From an uncultured Planctomycetales bacterium (GTDB lineage: Bacteria > Planctomycetota > Planctomycetia > Isosphaerales > Isosphaeraceae), in NCBI GenBank assembly GCA_937907525.1, contig CALCIB010000016.1, forward strand, positions 1 to 27,309: 27,309 bases of DNA. The letters run 5' to 3'. The notes under the pieces were generated by a model. The model ran no database searches. It was not told the DNA's origin and was given only the letters and a program-made list of their open reading frames with translations. The translations under genes and the position numbers were made by a program. Positions 23,423-27,309 of this stretch are shown one piece after another. Position 1 is the stretch's first letter. The number at the start of each line of letters is the position of its first letter.

Positions 23423-23493
23423 GGCGGGCAAGAAGGCCGTCGGGTGTCCCAGCCGCCCGGGCCGGCTTTCGAATTCCCGATGGCTTCCGTTCA

Positions 23494-23547
23494 CGTCCTC
23501 CCCCTCATCCGGCCCTTCGGGCCACCTTCCCCCGCGAGGGGGGAAGG
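23494..23547 (-). repeat. REP-like two-hairpin palindromic element, copy 2 (inverted)
   Basis: Read on the minus strand it has the same order as copy 1. The first hairpin is nine base pairs (23525-23533 with 23539-23547, loop five bases). The second is GGCCC/GGGCC around a three-base loop (23511-23523). It ends in the GATGAGGGGG tail. The second stem differs from that of copy 1 at most positions, yet pairing is kept. Confidence 0.8.
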
Positions 23548-23633
23548 CCGTTATGTTCACCACCCCATAATCCGTGACGGGCGAAAAAAACGCGCGGATC
23601 GAACGAGGCGGAACCAGCACCACGAGGCGGATT

Positions 23634-24488
23634 ATGGCAAGCGCGTCGACCACGCCCACCCTCTCGGCGATGAAGTACCGGGTGGTGAACACCCTGGGGG
23701 AGGGGGCGGGCAGCACGATCCTCCAGATCGCCGACAAGAACGGCGGCAAGCGGTACGCTCTGAAGACCGTCCGCAAGCACGACCCCGAGGACGAGATCTA
23801 CATCGACCAGCTCAAGACCGAATACGAGGCCGGCCAGAAGCTCAACCACCCGGCCATCGCCAAGATCCACGACCTCAAGATGAAGAAGTCGTGGTTCCGG
23901 ACGGTCGGCGCCGACCTGTTGATGGAACTGGTCGACGGCAAGACCCTGGACGAGATCGAGGCCCCGGAGCTGAATCAACTGGTGTTGATGTTCTCCCAGG
24001 TCGCCTCGGCGATGGCCCACATGCACCGCCGAGGGGTCTTCCACGGCGACCTGAAGCCGTCGAACATCATGCTGACCAAAAGCGGCCAGGTGAAGCTGAT
24101 CGACTTCGGCACCGCCTGGGTCCGCGGCGTCGACAAGAACCGGGTGCAGGGGACGCCGCAGTACATCGCGCCGGAGCAGGCGTCGGAGAAGGTCGTCAAC
24201 GAGCGCACCGACGTCTACAACCTGGGCGCGACGATGTATCGCATGTTCACGGGCCGGTTCGCCCAACCGGGCATCCCCAAGCCCGGCGCCGAGCGCAAGC
24301 TGCCGGCGGTCAACCAGATCAACCCCCGCGTCCTCTCCAAGCTCAACAACCTGGTCCTCTCCTGCCTGGCCCTCAACCCCGAGAAGCGCCCCGCCGGCAT
24401 GTTCGAGATCCGCGAGGCCCTCTCCGTCGTCATCAAGGAGATGGGCCTTGAGGAAGTCGAGCTCAAGGGCGCCGACGAGGACGACTGA
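23634..24488 (+). CDS. Soluble Hanks-type Ser/Thr protein kinase
   Basis: The ATG at 23634 has GAGG six bases upstream; the open frame extends to a GTG at 23574 without a binding site. The 284-residue product is a bare kinase domain with no membrane segment or sensor domain. Motifs in order: Gly-rich loop GEGAGS at 22-27, ATP-anchoring Lys44 in YALK, a helix-C Glu in 'TEYEAGQKL', catalytic loop HGDLKPSN at 137-144 (Asp139, Lys141, Asn144), DFG at 157-159, activation segment ending in APE at 179-181, and Asp193 of subdomain IX. All residues needed for phosphotransfer are present. The catalytic loop has HGD instead of HRD, so it is a non-RD-type kinase, probably not controlled by activation-loop phosphorylation. 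The C-terminus is acidic. No phosphatase or FHA gene is adjacent. Confidence 0.92.
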   Translation: MASASTTPTLSAMKYRVVNTLGEGAGSTILQIADKNGGKRYALKTVRKHDPEDEIYIDQLKTEYEAGQKLNHPAIAKIHDLKMKKSWFRTVGADLLMELVDGKTLDEIEAPELNQLVLMFSQVASAMAHMHRRGVFHGDLKPSNIMLTKSGQVKLIDFGTAWVRGVDKNRVQGTPQYIAPEQASEKVVNERTDVYNLGATMYRMFTGRFAQPGIPKPGAERKLPAVNQINPRVLSKLNNLVLSCLALNPEKRPAGMFEIREALSVVIKEMGLEEVELKGADEDD

Positions 24489-24497
24489 CCCGCCGCC

Positions 24498-24534
24498 GAT
24501 GGGTTCGCTCGTCGTCCCGACGATCGGACCCATC
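24498..24534 (+). other. Nested hairpin directly after the kinase stop
   Basis: GATGGGT (24498-24504) pairs with ACCCATC (24528-24534). Inside it TCGTC (24509-24513) pairs with GACGA (24519-24523), separated by small internal loops. It starts ten bases after the kinase stop and is not followed by a T-run. It may protect the mRNA end or help termination together with the next hairpin. Confidence 0.45.
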
Positions 24535-24536
24535 GA

Positions 24537-24563
24537 ACGCAACTTATTGCGTGATTTGATTTT
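24537..24563 (+). terminator. Intrinsic terminator candidate of the kinase gene
   Basis: ACGCAA (24537-24542), loop CTTA, TTGCGT (24547-24552) form a perfect stem followed by GATTTGATTTT, a T-rich tract. The stem is short and A/T-containing, so its strength is uncertain. Confidence 0.5.
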
Positions 24564-24609
24564 ATCATCGATTTCGCCCGGCTTCGCTCGTCAAAGTCGA
24601 TGATGTTTT
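24564..24609 (+). terminator. Second hairpin followed by T4
   Basis: ATCATCGATTT (24564-24574) pairs with AAAGTCGATGAT (24593-24604) with one bulged G, an 11-bp stem around an 18-base loop, followed by GTTTT (24605-24609). In tandem with the preceding hairpin it would make efficient termination likely. Confidence 0.45.
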
Positions 24610-24827
24610 CCTTGCCCCTCACGCCCCGTTCGGCGCGCCCGCGCCGAGCGGCGGCCGGACCTCGCGCGTCCGTCGATGCCGGGAACGCCCCGCCGTCGCT
24701 GACATGCCCTCGTGTCTCCCCTCGCGAAAACGTCCGAATTATCAAAGAGCCCCCGACGATCGAATGATCCGCGGCCGGGCGCGGGGGATTTCATGATTCC
24801 GGGAAAAATTCCGAGACGGCCGCGGCG

Positions 24828-24856
24828 TTGACGCGACGTGTCCACCCGGATAGATT
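24828..24856 (+). promoter_or_regulatory. Promoter of the small membrane-protein operon
   Basis: TTGACG (24828-24833) and TAGATT (24851-24856) are separated by 17 bases, five of six and four of six consensus matches. It is the only strong promoter-like site between the kinase and the genes at 24.9-26.5 kb, and places the transcript start near 24863. Confidence 0.52.
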
Positions 24857-24936
24857 CGACGGCTGCATGACTCAATCGCGTCGCGAGACCCGGCGCTGGT
24901 CGAGCCGGCGTCTTCCGATGGAACGATCCGAAAGCG

Positions 24937-25050
24937 ATGGCGGAACGTATGAAGAAACGGCCCCTCGACGAGTGAATCGCGATCCATCGAGAGTGGGCGA
25001 GGACGGCCAGGTGGCTCATCACCGCCGCGGGAATCGTAGGTTCGCTTTGG
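24937..25050 (+). other. Apparent 5' part of the small membrane protein gene, interrupted by an in-frame TGA
   Basis: ATG at 24937 (and a second ATG at 24949) opens MAERMKKRPLDE, then TGA at 24973-24975. Reading on in the same frame gives IAIHREWARTARWLITAAGIVGSLW, a positively charged stretch followed by a clear membrane helix that runs straight into the listed 81-aa frame at 25051. No ATG, GTG or TTG start lies between the TGA and 25051. The natural protein may begin at 24937 or 24949 and be broken by a nonsense change, or the real start is the GTG at 25051. Confidence 0.45.
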
Positions 25051-25296
25051 GTGATCGTCGGAGGGATAGTGAAGCTGGCCGACGACCCCGCCATCGCAGC
25101 CTTGAAAATCTTGGTCGCGACCGTCTTTCCGGCTGGCTTTCCATGTTACGTCCTCTATCTTTTAGACAGGCGAATCCGCCGATTCACGACAGACATCGCG
25201 GCTCGCCTGAGCCGACTTGAAAAGAAGCTGGATCCCGACAGGACCAGCAGCGAATTGCGGGAGGACGGGTCCGATCCCCCTGGAGGTTCGACATGA
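25051..25296 (+). CDS. Small membrane protein with coiled-coil tail (81 aa as listed, possibly N-terminally truncated)
   Basis: The only standard start after the in-frame TGA is GTG at 25051. A membrane helix spans about residues 15-38 (ALKILVATVFPAGFPCYVLYLL). It is followed by a charged amphipathic stretch 'RRIRRFTTDIAARLSRLEKKL' at about 40-60 that fits a short coiled coil. If translation began upstream there would be a second, N-terminal helix. The stop codon overlaps the ATG of the next gene (ATGA at 25293-25296), strong evidence that the frame is used. No family recognised. Confidence 0.55.
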   Translation: MIVGGIVKLADDPAIAALKILVATVFPAGFPCYVLYLLDRRIRRFTTDIAARLSRLEKKLDPDRTSSELREDGSDPPGGST

Positions 25297-25811
25297 GCGG
25301 ACTGATCCAAGTCACTCTCGGCGGGATCGCGCTTGGAGGCTTCGTGGCCTACGCCATCTGGACCAAGGCTCGGGTGTGGATGCTGCGCCAGGATCTGTTC
25401 GCGATCAGGGACCGGCTTTGGGACGAGATGCGCGAGCGCGGCGAACTGGACGCCGACGTTCACAGGTGGTATCGCGACGTCGTCAACGAGATGATCCGTT
25501 TCGCCCCCGCGCTCTCGTGGTGGACCCTCCTCGTCGTCCTGCGGCATGAGCGGGAGTTGACCCCCGCCCCCGAGAGCGCGCGTTTCGATCCGGAATCGTA
25601 TCCCGAGCCGGTCGCGAAAGCGGCTCGGGACGTCGAGCGTTGCGTGCTTCGATATCTTTTCCGGTGGTCACTCCTCGGCTGGTGCATCTACGCCTTCTGG
25701 TGGGCGAGAGGTGGGATCGGCGCGTTCCGGCAACGGCTCGCGAGCGTCGTCGAGCGGATTTCCAGGTCCAACGAAGTCGAGAGGATCGGGCGGGCCCTGG
25801 CCGGAGCTTGA
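25293..25811 (+). CDS. Membrane protein of unknown function (172 aa)
   Basis: GGAGG (25282-25286) is six bases from the ATG, which overlaps the stop of the preceding gene. Membrane segments: about 7-23 at the N-terminus and 119-139 near the C-terminus, with a weaker hydrophobic stretch at 71-84. The loop between the first two is charged and helical (WMLRQDLFAIRDRLWDEM). It has an unusually high Trp content (nine in 172 residues). I recognise no domain. It is the middle gene of an apparent three-gene operon, 19 bp before the zinc-ribbon gene. Confidence 0.72.
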   Translation: MSGLIQVTLGGIALGGFVAYAIWTKARVWMLRQDLFAIRDRLWDEMRERGELDADVHRWYRDVVNEMIRFAPALSWWTLLVVLRHERELTPAPESARFDPESYPEPVAKAARDVERCVLRYLFRWSLLGWCIYAFWWARGGIGAFRQRLASVVERISRSNEVERIGRALAGA

Positions 25812-25830
25812 ACGCGCGGGTGAGGACGCC

Positions 25831-26457
25831 GTGAGGTTCGGACTCAACCTGATCGTCGCCTGCCCTCATTGCGGCGGCCTGGCCCGATTCCAGACCCTGC
25901 TTTCGGGCGACACCTTCGGCGCAACTCGCTGGAGCGACGGCAAGATCGACGCCCCGACGCTCCCCATGCCCCCCGCGTTCGTCCGCTGTCGTAAGTGCCG
26001 CGACTTCTATTGGGGGGACGAGGCGACGCCGGTCGACCGACCCTCCCGTGGCGATCAGGCCGCGTCCCGGCTCGCCACGGAGCCGGCCGAGGCCGAGTAC
26101 CTTGAAGTCCTCGACGCCGGCCTGGTCGCCCCCGCGCGGGAGCGCGACGCGCGCGTCCTCGCCTGGTGGCGGGGCAACGACGCCCGCCGCGGGGGCGGCC
26201 TCTTGAGGTTGCTGGGCAAGCTCGTCAAGCGCGACGACGACGAGGCCCGCCGCCGCAATTTGGAAGCCCTCGTCATGCTGTTCGACGACGCGGACCCGGA
26301 CGACCGGCTGATGAAGGCCGAGGCGCTTCGCGAGCTCGGCCGGTTCGACGAGGCCCTCGCCGCGCTGGCCCGCGTCAACGACGAGGACCGCGCGGAGGTC
26401 GCCGCGATCCTTCGCCGTGACTGCGAGGCCCGCGATTCGTACCTTCATCGGCTGTGA
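25831..26457 (+). CDS. Zinc-ribbon protein with helical C-terminal region, unknown function
   Basis: The GTG at 25831 is used because the frame upstream is the Ser/Arg-rich shadow of the preceding gene and GAGG lies close upstream. The 208-residue product has a treble zinc-binding pattern in its N-terminal part: CPHC (Cys11, Cys14) and CRKC (Cys53, Cys56). This four-Cys ribbon has a 38-residue insert rich in Pro. The rest is helical; residues 160-195 ('MKAEALRELGRFDEALAALARV') look like one TPR-type hairpin. No membrane segment. The last 13 bp overlap the tail of the convergent PEP-CTERM gene. I cannot assign a function. Confidence 0.72.
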   Translation: MRFGLNLIVACPHCGGLARFQTLLSGDTFGATRWSDGKIDAPTLPMPPAFVRCRKCRDFYWGDEATPVDRPSRGDQAASRLATEPAEAEYLEVLDAGLVAPARERDARVLAWWRGNDARRGGGLLRLLGKLVKRDDDEARRRNLEALVMLFDDADPDDRLMKAEALRELGRFDEALAALARVNDEDRAEVAAILRRDCEARDSYLHRL

Positions 26458-27173
26458 GCGGAGGCCGCCCGGCCGCGGGTGGAGCGCCGTCGGACGGTCC
26501 AAGCCGCGGCGGCCAGAAGCGCGGCGACGGTCCAGGACGGCTCGGGGACGGGCGTAATCTGGAACGAGTCGACCGGGCCGGAGTAGCCGAAGCCGCCGGA
26601 GAGTTCGTCGTAAACCCTGCCGTTCATCACGCTGTCGATGGTGACGGAGACGTCGGGGAGGTCGGCGACCGTCAGGCCGTCGGGGAACCGGCCGGAGGCC
26701 AGCATCGAGGGATCGACCTTGAACGCGATCGAGAGCCCGCCGTTGAGGCGTCCGCCCGTTTCGGGCGAATTGCTGCGGAAGACCAGTTCCGACCATTTCA
26801 CGCCGTCGCCCCTCGTGCCCGAGACCAGCGCGCCGAACAACCCGCCGGACTCCGGAGCCACGGCCTTGCCGTCGAACCAGAGTTGCAACCCCGTCCCGTC
26901 GGGGGTCGGGTCGCCGGGCCGGAACGTTCCGGACGTGTACGACCGCACGTCTTCCCGCCGTTGATTCACGCGCGACTCCCCGAGCGGGATCGCGTCATCG
27001 TAGATCAACGTCCCCGTGAACTCGTCGTTCGGCACGCCGGGGCCGGTCGCGGTCATTTGAAAGATGCGTCCGGTGAAATCGTAACGGACCAACGAGCCCT
27101 CCGCCCGGCCCGCGAACAAGGCCGACGCGACGACGACCGCCAGGGGGAGCGAGAGTTTCAATTCGTGACGCAT
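26445..27173 (-). CDS. PEP-CTERM sorting-domain protein (secreted, 242 aa)
   Basis: Residues 1-26 are a signal peptide. The last 35 residues form a PEP-CTERM sorting tag: PVPEPS, a hydrophobic stretch WTVAALLAAAAW and an RRRSTRGR basic end. Such proteins are recognised by an exosortase and usually end up at the cell surface with exopolysaccharide. The middle is a beta-rich domain starting 'YDFTGRIFQMTATGPG' with 'FTGTLIYDD', a pattern seen in many planctomycete and proteobacterial PEP-CTERM proteins. No enzyme motif. No exosortase gene is in the window. The gene converges on the zinc-ribbon gene with a 13-bp overlap. Confidence 0.9.
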   Translation of the reverse strand: MRHELKLSLPLAVVVASALFAGRAEGSLVRYDFTGRIFQMTATGPGVPNDEFTGTLIYDDAIPLGESRVNQRREDVRSYTSGTFRPGDPTPDGTGLQLWFDGKAVAPESGGLFGALVSGTRGDGVKWSELVFRSNSPETGGRLNGGLSIAFKVDPSMLASGRFPDGLTVADLPDVSVTIDSVMNGRVYDELSGGFGYSGPVDSFQITPVPEPSWTVAALLAAAAWTVRRRSTRGRAASAHSR

Positions 27174-27220
27174 GCGCGGCCTCCATGCCTTTCGATCGAT
27201 CGTGGGGGAGTTCGCAACGT

Positions 27221-27243
27221 CCTTCCCCCCTCGCGGGGGAAGG
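27221..27243 (+). repeat. REP-like palindrome, partial copy 3
   Basis: CCTTCCCCC (27221-27229), loop CTCGC, GGGGGAAGG (27235-27243): the same nine-base-pair hairpin as copies 1 and 2 at 23.4-23.5 kb. The TGGCCCGA that follows is the start of the second stem of copy 2, but its other arm and the GATGAGGGGG tail are missing. It is a truncated or decayed copy in the leader region of the PEP-CTERM gene. Confidence 0.75.
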
Positions 27244-27309
27244 TGGCCCGAGGAACGATGCCGAAATAACTTCCGGGAATCCTTCGCGGCCGAATCGCGT
27301 GTCCATGAC

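Larger units (their letters stand above)
23323..23633. other. Intergenic region between FKBP and kinase genes, holding two inverted palindromic repeats
   Basis: This 311-bp stretch contains no credible gene. It is mainly occupied by two copies of a two-hairpin element in opposite orientation (listed separately). The roughly 70 bases between them (23423-23493) show no structure I can name. After the second copy, CATAAT at 23566-23571 is the only promoter-like signal before the kinase, without a matching -35. Confidence 0.6.
24489..24936. other. Long low-coding region after the kinase gene
   Basis: Apart from hairpins at its start (24498-24609) and a promoter near its end (24828-24856), nothing was found here. 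It is lower in GC than its neighbours (A/T-rich tracts near 24545-24610 and 24725-24820). Short frames on both strands are arginine/serine-rich and lack ribosome binding sites. Confidence 0.55.

Noticed and set aside
24973..24975. TGA read as selenocysteine in the small membrane protein
   Set aside because: No selenoprotein family resemblance and no convincing bSECIS hairpin directly after the TGA; a nonsense change or a different start is simpler.

Overview
The window is about 27 kb of very GC-rich DNA that looks like chromosome from a planctomycete, most likely the Isosphaeraceae (Paludisphaera/Singulisphaera-like). This is inferred from gene content, not from a marker gene. The content includes a DUF1080 (3-keto-disaccharide hydrolase) protein, many Uma2-family proteins, an hpnCDE squalene operon, a PEP-CTERM protein, long secreted TPR proteins, a squalene-oxidase-repeat protein behind an ExbB-like gene, and a secreted protein of a type common in planctomycetes. 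No rRNA, tRNA, CRISPR array, phage gene or transposase was seen.

Layout. Positions 1-229 (minus) hold the start of a secreted protein made of 10-residue Ala/Pro/Gln/Val/Lys repeats, cut by the window edge. Positions 655-6859 (plus) form a probable operon: a promoter, a 1045-aa exported TPR protein, an ExbB/TolQ/MotA-like channel subunit, and a membrane-anchored protein with a TonB-like Pro/Ala-rich linker and an alpha-toroid (squalene-cyclase-fold) domain. No ExbD gene is present. Positions 6868-8580 (minus) carry three tandem Uma2 genes, followed by a secreted glutathione peroxidase (8706-9296, minus). Positions 9482-14168 (plus) carry a three-domain thiamine phosphate synthase (Clp_N-like, ThiD2-like, ThiE) and a membrane-anchored 1008-aa repeat protein. 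Positions 14197-19154 (minus) carry a secreted protein of unknown function and the operon hpnC-hpnD-hpnE, which makes squalene from farnesyl diphosphate. Two more Uma2 genes follow on the plus strand (19353-20491), then the DUF1080 protein, a SprT-like zinc metalloprotease (minus) divergent from surE (plus), an FKBP-type lipoprotein isomerase, a region with paired palindromic repeats, and a soluble Ser/Thr kinase. After a low-coding stretch comes an apparent operon of two small membrane proteins and a zinc-ribbon protein (about 24.9-26.5 kb). It converges on a PEP-CTERM protein (26445-27173, minus).

How the genes work together. The clear pathway is HpnD (FPP to presqualene diphosphate), HpnC (to hydroxysqualene) and HpnE (to squalene). 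Nothing in the window would use the squalene; the alpha-toroid protein at 4814 lacks the cyclase catalytic motif. The TPR/ExbB-like/TonB-like set suggests an energised envelope machine of unknown task.

Most notable observations: the ExbD-less ExbB operon with a TonB-like toroid protein; the Clp_N-ThiD2-ThiE fusion; five Uma2 paralogues of identical length in two outward-facing clusters, with a 255-bp near-identical duplicated block; paired two-hairpin palindromes whose second stem differs in sequence but keeps pairing; and an in-frame TGA at the start of the small membrane-protein operon.
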